A stretch of 46,009 nt of DNA. Origin: Bacteroidales bacterium (GTDB taxonomy: Bacteria; Bacteroidota; Bacteroidia; Bacteroidales; UBA1715). The DNA is taken from positions 1 to 46,009 of the forward strand of contig JAKSUA010000017.1 in assembly GCA_024409235.1 (NCBI GenBank), written 5' to 3'. A program made the translations under genes and the position numbers. Under the pieces are notes generated by a model. The model worked only from the letters and a program-made list of their open reading frames with translations. It was not told where the DNA came from and ran no database searches. Below are positions 33,379 to 43,048 of the stretch, piece by piece (within the stretch, counting starts at the first letter, position 1; each line of letters opens with the position of its first letter).

Positions 33379-35530
33379 CGCTTTCTGTACCTTTATCGTC
33401 TTCTGTAATCAATACAAAATCTAATTGTCGTTTAACCAAATCTGCTCGGGCTATTTTTACAGTCACTCTGTCGCCCAATGTATATTCATTTTTTGTATAA
33501 CGTCCTCGTAGGCAGTAGTTTCTGTCATCAAAAACATACATATCATCAGAAAGATCGCGGATAGAAACCATACCTTCACAAAGGTTGCCGTCTAATTCAA
33601 CGTAAAATCCCCATTCAGTAATACTAGAAACGGTTCCTTCAAATATCTCACCAACATGGTCTTTCATCCATTCCACCTGTTTATATTTGATAGATGCACG
33701 TTCAGCATTTGCCGCTAATTGTTCCCGTGAAGAAGCATGTTTACAGTATTCTTCGTATTCTTCTTCTGAAACACTACCTTTTTTCTTTAAATAACGGTCC
33801 AATAATCTGTGTACCATCATATCAGGATAACGACGAATAGGAGAGGTAAAGTGGCAATAATAATCAAAAGCCAATCCGTAGTGTCCAATATTTTCGGTTG
33901 TATAGATAGCTTTAGCCATGGAACGGACTGCTAATCCGGCAAAGATATCACATTCGCTTTTGCCCTTCAAGTCACCAAGTAACTTATTGATAGACTTTGA
34001 CGTATTGATTCCACCTGAAGTATTAATTCTATATCCGAATTTTCTGATGAAATTAGAAAAATCCTTCAGTTTCATGTCATCTGGATTATCGTGAACACGA
34101 TAAACAAATGTTGGAGCAGAGCTTTGTTTACCAACGAATTCTGCAACCTTCTTATTAGCCAAAAGCATGAATTCCTCAATCAACTTATTGGCATCTTTTG
34201 ATTCTTTAAAATATACGCCGGTAGGGTGTCCATTTTTATCCAAATGGAATTTTACTTCCTTACGGTCGAAAGAAATTGCTCCCTTTTCATAACGGGCAGC
34301 ACGAAGTTTCTTTGCAAGCTTGTCCATAGTAAGGATTTCTTTTACCAAATCACCTTCACCAGTTTCAATCACTTGTTGTGCTTCTTCGTATGCAAAACGA
34401 CGCTTTGAACGTATAATAGTCCTGCCAAACCACTGTTTCAACACATTTGCTTCGTCGTCCATAATAAACACTGCTGAAAACGTAAGTTTATCCTCATTAG
34501 GACGGAGTGAACATACGTTATTTGACAATTTTTCCGGCAACATTGGAACAACACGGTCAACTAAATATACCGATGTACCACGTTTTTTTGCTTCTTCCTC
34601 CAGCTTTGTCTCTGGACGTACATAATATGTTACATCCGCAATATGCACACCAATCTGATAAGTACCGTCTTCCAAAAATTCTATAGAAAGAGCATCATCA
34701 AAGTCTTTTGCATCAGCTGGATCTATCGTAAATGTCAGTGCATCGCGGAAATCCCGTCTGTTTTTTATTTCTGAAGCAGGAATTTCATCTGGCAATGCGT
34801 TCGCTTCGTCATCTAGTTCCTTTGAGAAACGATAAGGTAGATCAAATTCTTCGAGAATAGCATGCATTTCGGTTTCGTTATTACCAACATCACCAAGCAC
34901 ACTTGTAATTTTTCCTATCGGATTCTTTGCTTTTTTAGGCCAGTCAGTAATCTTAACGACAACCTTCTGTCCGTTTTTCGCATTCATTGTATCATCATTG
35001 TCAACAAAGATATCGTAGGGAATATACCTTTTATCTACAACTACAAAAGAATACTTTTTATTACGTTCAATAATTCCAACAAACTCGCGTCTGCCTTCTT
35101 CCAATATTTCAAGCACTTCCCCTTCCAAACGGGCACGGCGTCCATGAGGGGCGAACACAGCAACTTTTACAAGGTCGTTATTTAAAGCATGATTTAAATT
35201 AGGAGAAGCAACAAACACATCCTCTTCTAATTGCGGACTAACCACATAGGCTGTCCCGTATGGAGTTAAATCAACACGGCCGGTAATACAACCCATGTTA
35301 GATTTTAGTCTATACTTACCTTTTTGACACTCTTCCAGTTCACCTTTCTGAGTTAGTGAAGTCAGATATTTTTCAGTCAAATCCAAACCTTCTTTATTGT
35401 TGACTCCCAGTTGAATTGCTATTTGTTTACAGTTCAACGGCTTTTTTGGTGACTTTCTGAAAATTGCAAGAATATCGGATGAAAATTCCGATGCAGTCAC
35501 TTTTCTGTAATGTTCGTTTTTTCTTGCCAT
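33368..35530 (-). CDS. rnr: Ribonuclease R (RNB-family 3'-5' exoribonuclease)
   Basis: 720 residues. Order of domains: a winged-helix N-terminus (ILAIFRKSPKKPLNCKQIAIQL), cold-shock OB domains, the RNB catalytic domain (FTIDPADAKDFDDALSIE with the acidic cluster; HIADVTYYV; FTSPIRRYPDMMVHRLL), and a C-terminal S1 domain (GEIFEGTVSSITEWGFYVEL). It degrades structured RNA processively. Its length is usual for Bacteroidetes VacB/RNase R, and the catalytic residues are intact. It is co-transcribed with cysE and divergent from the outer-membrane protein gene on the right. Confidence 0.95.
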   Translation of the reverse strand: MARKNEHYRKVTASEFSSDILAIFRKSPKKPLNCKQIAIQLGVNNKEGLDLTEKYLTSLTQKGELEECQKGKYRLKSNMGCITGRVDLTPYGTAYVVSPQLEEDVFVASPNLNHALNNDLVKVAVFAPHGRRARLEGEVLEILEEGRREFVGIIERNKKYSFVVVDKRYIPYDIFVDNDDTMNAKNGQKVVVKITDWPKKAKNPIGKITSVLGDVGNNETEMHAILEEFDLPYRFSKELDDEANALPDEIPASEIKNRRDFRDALTFTIDPADAKDFDDALSIEFLEDGTYQIGVHIADVTYYVRPETKLEEEAKKRGTSVYLVDRVVPMLPEKLSNNVCSLRPNEDKLTFSAVFIMDDEANVLKQWFGRTIIRSKRRFAYEEAQQVIETGEGDLVKEILTMDKLAKKLRAARYEKGAISFDRKEVKFHLDKNGHPTGVYFKESKDANKLIEEFMLLANKKVAEFVGKQSSAPTFVYRVHDNPDDMKLKDFSNFIRKFGYRINTSGGINTSKSINKLLGDLKGKSECDIFAGLAVRSMAKAIYTTENIGHYGLAFDYYCHFTSPIRRYPDMMVHRLLDRYLKKKGSVSEEEYEEYCKHASSREQLAANAERASIKYKQVEWMKDHVGEIFEGTVSSITEWGFYVELDGNLCEGMVSIRDLSDDMYVFDDRNYCLRGRYTKNEYTLGDRVTVKIARADLVKRQLDFVLITEDDKGTESDEQ

Positions 35531-35656
35531 AAAGCCTAAGTTTTAATTTTTACAATAATACAAAAAACATAGCAAAAAGGAATTGAAATAGGTAAAATAA
35601 CTTATCAACAATTCCGGAGTTTTTCAACATTCAACTCCACGTCATAAAATATTTTA

Positions 35657-35664
35657 TACTTTTG
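35657..35664 (+). promoter_or_regulatory. -7 motif upstream of the outer-membrane protein gene
   Basis: TACTTTTG, 29 bases before the start codon at 35694; no TTG at 19 bases. Confidence 0.4.
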
Positions 35665-35693
35665 TTTTCATGTTTAACTAAGTTACGAATAAT

Positions 35694-36398
35694 ATGAAGC
35701 AATTATTTAAATCAACAGTATTAGTTTTCTGTATATTAACAAGTTCTATAAATTTATTTTCACAGGAAATAGATTTAGCAGATACAACAGATATAACTCC
35801 AGTGAAATGTTTATCGGAACACAGACATTTCATTTCAACCAACACTTTGCAATTCGCAACGGGAACTGTAAATTTAAATTACGAATGCAATATTGTTCCA
35901 CAATTTGCCGTTAAAGTAGGTGTGGGAACAGTCATGGGAATGAGAATTCTTTTTAATGAAGCTCAGCAACCATGTATTCCTGGAGGATTTTACGGCATGA
36001 TTGAACCTCGATATTATTTTTTGAAAGCAAGTCAGTCATGTATGCTTCAATATGGTGTTAGCGTATCTTATAAATATTGGAATTTTGTAGGTGAGAATCT
36101 TTTAACAACAATGAGTGAATTTAAGAAAGACGGTTATATGCATGATTCTCATAATATAGAATATTTTAAACAAAATAACCATTATAATGTTACAGATGAT
36201 GGTATTTACGAAAAAGAAGATATGACCGAACACCTATGCGGTGTAGCTTTTTTCGGCAAAGGTTGCATTGCAAGCGGTTTGACAGCAGAAATCGAGGTTG
36301 GTTTTGGAATGGGAGCAAAAGCAAACAAATTCTATTTCACACCAGACTTAGGACTTTCATTCGGCTGGACATTTGGAAAGAAGAAAATTAACATGTAA
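35694..36398 (+). CDS. Predicted outer-membrane beta-barrel protein
   Basis: 234 residues. A signal peptide (LVFCILTSSINLFSQ) is followed by amphipathic strands (HFISTNTLQFATGTVNLNYECNI, FAVKVGVGTVMGMRI, YGVSVSYKYWNF, GLTAEIEVGFGMGA) and a final strand LGLSFGWTFGKKK. The pattern resembles small barrels related to DUF3575, without a confident family match. It lies 27 bases before the MuiA-like gene and probably forms an operon with it and the nucleoside hydrolase gene. Confidence 0.65.
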   Translation: MKQLFKSTVLVFCILTSSINLFSQEIDLADTTDITPVKCLSEHRHFISTNTLQFATGTVNLNYECNIVPQFAVKVGVGTVMGMRILFNEAQQPCIPGGFYGMIEPRYYFLKASQSCMLQYGVSVSYKYWNFVGENLLTTMSEFKKDGYMHDSHNIEYFKQNNHYNVTDDGIYEKEDMTEHLCGVAFFGKGCIASGLTAEIEVGFGMGAKANKFYFTPDLGLSFGWTFGKKKINM

Positions 36399-36425
36399 TA
36401 CACATAACCCATTAATCTATTCAAA

Positions 36426-38018
36426 ATGAAGAAGTTAGTTTTGTTTTTTGTAATAATTTTCACACTGGATGTTGCTTCTGCAACAGAAATCTCAGTTTCG
36501 CCAAAAATGACAGAAGTTACTGTTTACTTACAAGGAGCTTCAATAAACAGTATTGCAGAAACAAAGATTCCAGTAGGAGTGAGTTGTATAAAACTTACTG
36601 ATTTACCGACAATGATTAATGAAGAGTCTATTCAGATTGAAGGCATTGGAAACTTCTCTATAAACAATGTTTCTTATGCAATTACAAATGACAAAAGTCC
36701 TAAAGGTGACAGCCTTGCTCAAATTCAGAAGAAATTAAATGCGAAAATCGCTTCGTTACAATATACGAAAGATGTATATTCAAATGAAATAGACTTGCTG
36801 AATGCAAACAAAGAAATAAAAGGAACTAACAGCAATTTAAATGTTGTTGAACTTGAAAAAGTAATGAAGTTTTATCAGTCACAAATGCTTGATTTAAAAT
36901 CAAAGATTTACGAAACTGAAAAATCATTAACAGAAGCAAAAGAAGAACTGAAAAAAATAAACAATGAATTATCTTTCTATAAAAACAAAAATAAAGGTGA
37001 AATAACTGTTTTTGTATCAACAACAAAAGCACAGAACATACAGTTAGGTTTATCTTATTATGTTGACTGTGCATGGTGGACTCCATTTTACGAAGTACGA
37101 GTAGAAGAGGTAAACAAAGATATTTCAGTAACTTATAAAGCAAAAGTTTTTCAAAATTCTGGATTTGACTGGAACGATGTTAAAGTAATTCTTTCTACAG
37201 GGAATCCAACCTTAAACGGAACAGTTCCTACATTATCTAAATGGATTTTGAGAGAACAACAGCCACAGGTTCGTTATTCTTCTGCAAGAATGGAAAAATC
37301 AATGGTTATTGCTTACGATTCAATGGAAATAGAAGAAGATTACGAAATGGAAGCACCAGCAGCAAACAAGTTATCAAAAGCTACAAAATTAAAGACAACA
37401 ACAAACGAGAAGATGACTTCAATAGAATTTGCGGTGGATGAATTATTCAGTGTTAAATCGCAGCAGAATGATGCTATGTTGACAATCAATGAAAATAAAT
37501 TACCTGCGAACTATGTTTACCGTTGTGTTCCTAAACTGGATAAACATGCGTATTTACTTGCAAAAATCACAGATTTTTCAAAATATAATTTTCTTTCGGG
37601 CGATGCCTCATTATATCTAAGCGGTAAATATGTTGGAACATCGTATCTTAATATTTATCAAACAACCGATACACTTCAATTTTCGTTAGGCCAGGACAAT
37701 GGGATAGTGGTGGAAAGAAATCTATCCGATGACTTTAATAAAAAATCTTCCGTTGGGAAAAACTATAAACAAAACGTTTCCTGGACTATTTCAGCAAGAA
37801 ATAATAAATCGACAGATGTACAGTTAGAAATTCAAGACAATCTTCCGGTTGCCGGTTCATCCGACATAACTGTTTCCAACCAATCATATAATGGTGCTAC
37901 CATAAATGATAAAAATATAGCAACTTGGACGCTGCATCTTAAACCTGCAGAAACACAATCTGTAAAACTATCATATACAGTAACATATCCGAAAATAATG
38001 TCATTAAATATTAAATAG
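36426..38018 (+). CDS. MuiA-like protein (DUF4140/DUF4139)
   Basis: 530 residues. After a signal peptide, the N-terminal part MTEVTVYLQGASINSIAETKIPVG ... LTDLPTMINEESIQIEG is DUF4140-like. A coiled-coil stretch covers residues ~95-190 (LEKVMKFYQSQMLDLKSKIYETEKSLTEAKEELKKINNEL), and the C-terminal DUF4139 region follows (LSYYVDCAWWTPFYEVRV ... FQNSGFDWNDVKVILSTGNP). These are periplasmic or secreted proteins historically named mucoidy inhibitor A; the function is poorly defined. It is in a same-strand run with the barrel gene upstream and a nucleoside hydrolase 13 bases downstream. Confidence 0.85.
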   Translation: MKKLVLFFVIIFTLDVASATEISVSPKMTEVTVYLQGASINSIAETKIPVGVSCIKLTDLPTMINEESIQIEGIGNFSINNVSYAITNDKSPKGDSLAQIQKKLNAKIASLQYTKDVYSNEIDLLNANKEIKGTNSNLNVVELEKVMKFYQSQMLDLKSKIYETEKSLTEAKEELKKINNELSFYKNKNKGEITVFVSTTKAQNIQLGLSYYVDCAWWTPFYEVRVEEVNKDISVTYKAKVFQNSGFDWNDVKVILSTGNPTLNGTVPTLSKWILREQQPQVRYSSARMEKSMVIAYDSMEIEEDYEMEAPAANKLSKATKLKTTTNEKMTSIEFAVDELFSVKSQQNDAMLTINENKLPANYVYRCVPKLDKHAYLLAKITDFSKYNFLSGDASLYLSGKYVGTSYLNIYQTTDTLQFSLGQDNGIVVERNLSDDFNKKSSVGKNYKQNVSWTISARNNKSTDVQLEIQDNLPVAGSSDITVSNQSYNGATINDKNIATWTLHLKPAETQSVKLSYTVTYPKIMSLNIK

Positions 38019-38031
38019 GAGAGTCGAATCA

Positions 38032-38967
38032 ATGCATTCTCTTATTATTGACACCGATTTAGGAAGTTCTACCGACGACGTAGCATGTATTTGTATGGCA
38101 TACAAATATATGCAGCAAAAAAAGGTAAACTTATTAGGAATTATTGTAGATAGAATGGGGGAACAAAACGCTGAATTTGCAGATGTTTTGAACACATATT
38201 ATGGATTTCCTCAAATTCCAATTGGCTTATGCAGAAAAGGTATAGAAAATCCCCAGATTTTTACAGATTATTCTTTTTTAGCAAATGCAAAAGACGAAGA
38301 CGGACGTCCGTTATTTCAGCGAACAAAAACTAATTCGTGCGATTTTCTAGATGATTTTAAAACGTATAGAAAAATCTTGGCGGAACAACCAGAAAAATCT
38401 GTTACCATATTATCGATCGGTTTCCTTACAAGTTTAGCAAACTTATTAGATTCAAAACCAGATGAATTCAGTCAACTTACAGGCATTGAATTAATGAGAC
38501 AAAAAGTTGAACGGATAATAATTATGGGAGGAAAATTTGATGAAATTGACAAAAGCGGAGAATATAACATACAATTAAGTGCCGATTTTGCTAAAAAATT
38601 CTACAAAACAGTTCCAAAAGAAATTCCTGTTATTTATTCACCAGAATCTGTAGGAAATCAAATATATTGGACAAAAGAACAGGTTTTACAAGATATGTCG
38701 TGGATTTATAAGCATCCGTTAAAAGAAATCTATTTACAATGCGAAGAAGACCCATTCCAACGAATGTGGGATCCATTAACAATAATGACAGTTGTTGAAG
38801 GTGATTCTTTATTTTCATGGTCAGAAAATGGAAATATCACATTACAAGAAGATTTAACCTTAGAATTTATCCCAAATCCTGTTGGTAATTCTAAATACCA
38901 AAAACCAGGTACAACAGAACAAAACACTATCTATTTAAATAAAATCAGAGAATTCTTTCAGAGATGA
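38032..38967 (+). CDS. Inosine-uridine-type nucleoside hydrolase
   Basis: 311 residues. It hydrolyses the N-glycosidic bond of ribonucleosides. The calcium-binding DTDLGSSTDD motif lies at residues 7-16, and IIMGGKFDE and MWDPLT, typical of the family, follow. No signal peptide is seen, although longer secreted forms exist. The gene starts 13 bases after the MuiA-like gene and may be translated from the same message. Substrate preference cannot be told. Confidence 0.88.
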   Translation: MHSLIIDTDLGSSTDDVACICMAYKYMQQKKVNLLGIIVDRMGEQNAEFADVLNTYYGFPQIPIGLCRKGIENPQIFTDYSFLANAKDEDGRPLFQRTKTNSCDFLDDFKTYRKILAEQPEKSVTILSIGFLTSLANLLDSKPDEFSQLTGIELMRQKVERIIIMGGKFDEIDKSGEYNIQLSADFAKKFYKTVPKEIPVIYSPESVGNQIYWTKEQVLQDMSWIYKHPLKEIYLQCEEDPFQRMWDPLTIMTVVEGDSLFSWSENGNITLQEDLTLEFIPNPVGNSKYQKPGTTEQNTIYLNKIREFFQR

Positions 38968-39564
38968 TTTTCTAGCTGTGGGGACTATTTAATTTTATAT
39001 CTATTTAACATAATGTTAATTATAGGACAAAAGTGAATATACATCAATTTTATAGAAAAATAAGTAATCTTGCTCAAAAGAATCATTATTTGTCGCTTGC
39101 TTTTATAACTGTAAATGCTTTTGATTTACAACTAACTCACCTAAATATTCATCAAAAAAAATTAGCTATATCAAATTTTATTTAGTCCTTTCATAATTAG
39201 CTGTATTTTCAGAATCTAAGTTGTTAATGAACAATAAAAAAAATTAGTTCATTTTTTTGTCAATTGATAAAAGGAAAATAATTTCACTTAATTTTTTCCG
39301 TATTATTTATTTTTATTTCTGTTAAAATGAAATTTATTCAACTATGTAAAATCGACGTTTTTTAACTCAATAATATTTGCTATGCTAAAAACGTCATTTT
39401 TATATGTAAAGAAATAAAACCTATTGTCTGAAATTAATTTTTACAACAAATTGTTCCCTCACATTATTTGTCGATTTGTAACGATTATTCTAAATGATCT
39501 TTATTGAAACAGCAAATATTATGTTAAATAGAACTCATGGATTGTATTTAGAAATAAATCTATC
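38968..39564. other. 597-bp AT-rich gene-free stretch with one long-loop hairpin
   Basis: I see no credible ORF and no recognisable RNA family. A 9-bp inverted repeat, GACGTTTTT (39354-39362) and AAAAACGTC (39387-39395), with a 24-base loop is followed by a T-run; it could act as a terminator or a leader structure. There is a near-repeat AATTAGCTATAT/AATTAGCTGTAT around 39165-39215. Confidence 0.4.
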
Positions 39565-39584
39565 TTGTTAAACATCATTCTACA

Positions 39585-39616
39585 TTGGTGTCAATCAACG
39601 TTTTTATTTATTTTTG
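39585..39616 (+). promoter_or_regulatory. Promoter of the DEAD-box helicase gene
   Basis: TTG at 39585-39587, 21 bases, TATTTTTG at 39609-39616. The start codon at 39631 lies 14 bases later, which also rules out the in-frame ATG at 39565. Confidence 0.65.
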
Positions 39617-39630
39617 TAAAAAATTCGCAA

Positions 39631-40890
39631 ATGAAATTCGAAGATTATCATATAAGTCAGAAAATCAAGCAAAGCCTTGTGGAACTTGAGTTTCGTCGTC
39701 CTACAGACATCCAATATAAAGCCATCACCCCTATTCTTAAAGGTGATGATGTTTTAGCTATTGCTCAAACGGGAACGGGAAAAACCGGTGCTTTTGCCAT
39801 ACCTGCATTGGAACTAATTTCACGAAACCGCGCAAAAACAAGAAACGACGACTCTTTTATCCACACAATAGTAATGGAACCAACACGAGAACTAGTAATT
39901 CAAGTTGCCGAAGTATTCCGTTCTGTTGGAAAATATCTAGACCTTACTGTCCTGGGATTATTCGGAGGTGTTGAACAAGATCCTCAAATTGCCCGGCTTC
40001 AGCATGGAGTTGATGTTTTAGTTTGTACACCAGGACGTCTTTTTGATTTGGTTAGTCAAGGACATGTCCATTTAAACAAGATTAAACTGCTTGTTCTAGA
40101 CGAAGCTGATCAAATGCTCGATATGGGTTTTATTAACGATATAAGACAGTTAATCAAGCATTTGCCTCGATACAGACAGACATTATTTTTTTCTGCAACT
40201 ATTAATGCAGAAATAAAGGAACTTGCCTATTCGCTTGTCTCAAAACCAGTAAAAATAGAAATTTCCCCAAAAGATCCTGTGTCAAAACATGTTGAACATT
40301 ATGTATCGTACATAGAAATGGATGACAAGCGTTTTTTCCTTGAACGGTTAATCAAAGAAAATCCAGAAGACAAAATGTTGGTTTTTGTACGTACAAAAGT
40401 TCGTGCTGAACGAGTAAAAAAAGCTATGGAACGAGCAGACATTACTTGTGAAACAATTCATGGAAGCAAAACGCAACAGGAACGAAACAGTGTTATGCAA
40501 GACTTCCGTTCCGGAGCATTAAAAATATTGATAGCCACAGATGTTTCTGCTCGAGGAATTGACATTCCAAACATTGATTTGGTAATTAATTATGACCTTC
40601 CGGAACAAACAGAAAATTACGTTCACCGTGTTGGAAGAACTGGACGTGGCGATAAATTTGGAAAATCAATTTCGTTCTGTAGTAAAGAGGAACGTCCTCT
40701 CCTACAGGAAATTGAGACATATTTAACAAAGCCAATTAATGAGCTTACGATAGACAAAGGAACATATAAAGAAACTATCAAAATGACTTCGGACCACACA
40801 CAGGAAGATTTAAAATCTATGTTGTTGGAAATGGAGCAGATAGACGAGTTTAACAGGAAGAAAAACAAAAGTAAAAATACCAAGAAATAA
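39631..40890 (+). CDS. DEAD-box ATP-dependent RNA helicase
   Basis: 419 residues starting MKFEDYHISQKIKQSL. The earlier in-frame ATG at 39565 adds 22 residues unlike the family and lies inside the promoter. Motifs are complete: Q motif (RRPTDIQYKAITPI), Walker A AQTGTGKTGAF, PTRELVIQ, VLDEADQMLDMGF, SAT, and the C-terminal VATDVSARGIDIPNIDLVINYDLP-type and HRVGRTGRG motifs. The short basic tail (RKKNKSKNTKK) suggests RNA binding. It belongs to the RhlE-like group and probably acts in ribosome assembly or RNA turnover. It converges with the DUF3820 gene, with only five bases between. Confidence 0.93.
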   Translation: MKFEDYHISQKIKQSLVELEFRRPTDIQYKAITPILKGDDVLAIAQTGTGKTGAFAIPALELISRNRAKTRNDDSFIHTIVMEPTRELVIQVAEVFRSVGKYLDLTVLGLFGGVEQDPQIARLQHGVDVLVCTPGRLFDLVSQGHVHLNKIKLLVLDEADQMLDMGFINDIRQLIKHLPRYRQTLFFSATINAEIKELAYSLVSKPVKIEISPKDPVSKHVEHYVSYIEMDDKRFFLERLIKENPEDKMLVFVRTKVRAERVKKAMERADITCETIHGSKTQQERNSVMQDFRSGALKILIATDVSARGIDIPNIDLVINYDLPEQTENYVHRVGRTGRGDKFGKSISFCSKEERPLLQEIETYLTKPINELTIDKGTYKETIKMTSDHTQEDLKSMLLEMEQIDEFNRKKNKSKNTKK

Positions 40891-40895
40891 CTCCC

Positions 40896-41108
40896 CTATT
40901 TTCTTCTTAATTCCTTAAAGATATACTCAAGTCCATTCAGCTTGATTTCGTACATGAGACCAAGCTGACGACCTAATTTACCTTGCGGAAAGCCCTTTTG
41001 TTTGTACCAAACAAGATAATGTTCCGGTAAATCACACAAAGCTCTGTCTTTGTATTTCCCATAAGGCATTTTTGTTGAAATTAGCTCAAGTAATTCGTTA
41101 TTTTCCAT
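40896..41108 (-). CDS. DUF3820 small protein
   Basis: 70 residues from the Met at 41108. MPYGKYKDRALCDLPEHYLVWYKQKGFPQGKLGRQL is the hallmark of DUF3820 (putative quorum-sensing-regulated virulence factor family); the PYGKYKG-type opening resembles exonuclease-associated modules. The function is unknown. It stands alone on the minus strand, ending five bases from the helicase stop. Confidence 0.85.
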   Translation of the reverse strand: MENNELLELISTKMPYGKYKDRALCDLPEHYLVWYKQKGFPQGKLGRQLGLMYEIKLNGLEYIFKELRRK

Positions 41109-41246
41109 ACTGTTGGCATTGATATGGTGCAAATATAAATGGAATACGTTTCTGATTTACGAATTGTTTGTATTTAGTGAATATGTTTTCTCTATTTTGT
41201 ACTCTCAGAAAACTGAAAACCATAGTTTTGCGAAAAAATAGTCAAA

Positions 41247-42701
41247 ATGAATCCATATCTTATAGCAGGAATAGTAATCGCATACTTTGGATTACTTATT
41301 CTTATATCAAATATAACTTCGAAAAAAGCGACAAACGACACTTTTTTTACTGGTAACAGAAAATCACCATGGTTTGTTGTGGCATACGGTATGATTGGCG
41401 CTTCCCTATCGGGTGTAACGTTCATGTCTGTACCCGGATATGTGCAGACAACACAATTTACATATCTTGGAGTTGTTGCAGGCTATATATTTGGTTATCT
41501 TGCAATTGCATACATTCTTCTCCCCCTTTACTATAAGTTGAATTTAACATCAATCTATACCTACCTTGGTTCCCGTTTTGGTAATAAATCACAAAAAACA
41601 GGAGCGACTTTCTTCATTATCTCACGTATGCTGGGCTCAGCTCTTAGAATGTATCTTGTCGTATTTGTTCTTTATGAATTTGTCTTCAAACAAATCGGTA
41701 TTCCATTTTGGGCATTAGCAATGAGTTTTATTATTTTAATTCTTATTTATACTTTCAAAGGAGGCATAAAAACAGTCATTTGGACCGATACGCTTCAAAC
41801 AACATTTATGCTGCTCTCAACTGTAGTTACGGTAATATTTCTACTAAAAGAACTGAATCTGTCTTTGTTTGATATGCTGAGCCAAGCAGCAGAAAAAGGA
41901 TACACAAAACTATACGAAGGTGACTGGCGTTCAAACAATTTCTTTTGGAAACAAATACTTAGCGGTGCGTTCATAACAATAGCAATGACAGGACTTGACC
42001 AAGATATGATGCAGAAAAATTTAACCTGCAAATCATTAAAGAGCGCCCAGAAAAATATGATCAGCCTTAGCTTTTCGTTATTGCTGGTGAATTTCCTATT
42101 CTTAGCATTAGGAGTCGCTCTCCTATTTTATGCAAACCAAACAGGATTTACTCTTCCTGAAAAATCGGACAGTATCTTCCCTGCTGTTGCATTTCATTTA
42201 AATTCAATTACTTGCATAGTGTTTGTTGTAGGATTAGTTGCAGCCGGCTATTCCAGTGCCGACGGAACCTTAACATCCTTAACAACGACATTTTGTTTCG
42301 ATATCCTAAACTTTGAAAAAGATACAAAACATACAGAAGAACAAAAAATCAAGATTCGCAAATTTGTACATATTGGCTTTGCAATAGTGTATTTTGCCAT
42401 AATTATACTATTCAGGCCATTCCACAACGATTCTTTAATAAAAACCCTATTCGATATTGCCGGATACACGTACGGGCCTCTATTAGGTCTGTTTTGCTTT
42501 GGATTATTTGTAAAAAATCGAAAACCTAACGATAAAGCTGTTCCTTTTATTGCTATTCTTTCTCCTATTATTTGCTATATTTTGAATATCTATTCAGAGC
42601 AACTTTTATTTGGTTATAAATTTGGGTTTGAATTGTTGATACTCAATGGTTTATTGACATTTATAGGGTTGATGGTTTGTAACAAAAAAGACGCAAAATA
42701 A
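41247..42701 (+). CDS. Sodium:solute symporter (SSS family)
   Basis: 484 residues with about thirteen membrane segments. Family marks are the N-terminal FFTGNRKSPWFVVAYGMIGASLSGVTFMSVPGYV, the helix RFGNKSQKTGATFFIISRMLGSALRMYLVVFVLYEF, and QDMMQKNLTCKSLKSAQKN. It imports an unknown solute with Na+. The stop overlaps the lrgA start by one base (TAATG), so it is coupled to that gene. Confidence 0.9.
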   Translation: MNPYLIAGIVIAYFGLLILISNITSKKATNDTFFTGNRKSPWFVVAYGMIGASLSGVTFMSVPGYVQTTQFTYLGVVAGYIFGYLAIAYILLPLYYKLNLTSIYTYLGSRFGNKSQKTGATFFIISRMLGSALRMYLVVFVLYEFVFKQIGIPFWALAMSFIILILIYTFKGGIKTVIWTDTLQTTFMLLSTVVTVIFLLKELNLSLFDMLSQAAEKGYTKLYEGDWRSNNFFWKQILSGAFITIAMTGLDQDMMQKNLTCKSLKSAQKNMISLSFSLLLVNFLFLALGVALLFYANQTGFTLPEKSDSIFPAVAFHLNSITCIVFVVGLVAAGYSSADGTLTSLTTTFCFDILNFEKDTKHTEEQKIKIRKFVHIGFAIVYFAIIILFRPFHNDSLIKTLFDIAGYTYGPLLGLFCFGLFVKNRKPNDKAVPFIAILSPIICYILNIYSEQLLFGYKFGFELLILNGLLTFIGLMVCNKKDAK

Positions 42702-43048
42702 TGGCAAACGGATTGAAAGGCATATTGATAATACTTGTATATCTAATTCTTGGAAATTGTTTGAGCTATGCCATAGATAATTTCATTCCCGGAAGTGTGT
42801 TTGGTATGATTTTGCTATTCATTTCCTTACAGATAGGTTTTGTAAAAGAAGAATCAATAGAGTCTATCGCTACTTTTTTAACAACAAATATGACTCTGTT
42901 TTTTCTTCCTCCAGCAATAGGTTTAATGGCATCGTATAAAATACTTGGAGACAATATCTTAACTATTGTACTTTCTGTTGTTGTAAGTACGATTTTAGTA
43001 ATTGCAGTAGTTGGAAAAATACAAGATAAAATCGGAAAAGACGAATGA
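42701..43048 (+). CDS. lrgA: CidA/LrgA family holin-like membrane protein
   Basis: 115 residues with four hydrophobic segments. ILIILVYLILGNCLSYAI, FIPGSVFGMILLFISLQI and MTLFFLPPAIGLMASY are characteristic. CidA/LrgA proteins are holin-like and pair with LrgB; in some bacteria the pair moves small metabolites such as pyruvate. It shares the stop/start with the symporter and with lrgB (ATGA). Confidence 0.9.
   Translation: MANGLKGILIILVYLILGNCLSYAIDNFIPGSVFGMILLFISLQIGFVKEESIESIATFLTTNMTLFFLPPAIGLMASYKILGDNILTIVLSVVVSTILVIAVVGKIQDKIGKDE

Noticed and set aside
38968..39564. A missing small gene in the gap before the helicase
   Set aside because: All ATG frames I followed stop within a few codons; the strongest reaches only 13 codons.
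39565..39630. An N-terminal extension of the DEAD-box helicase
   Set aside because: The segment contains the promoter elements, and its translation is hydrophobic and unlike the family.
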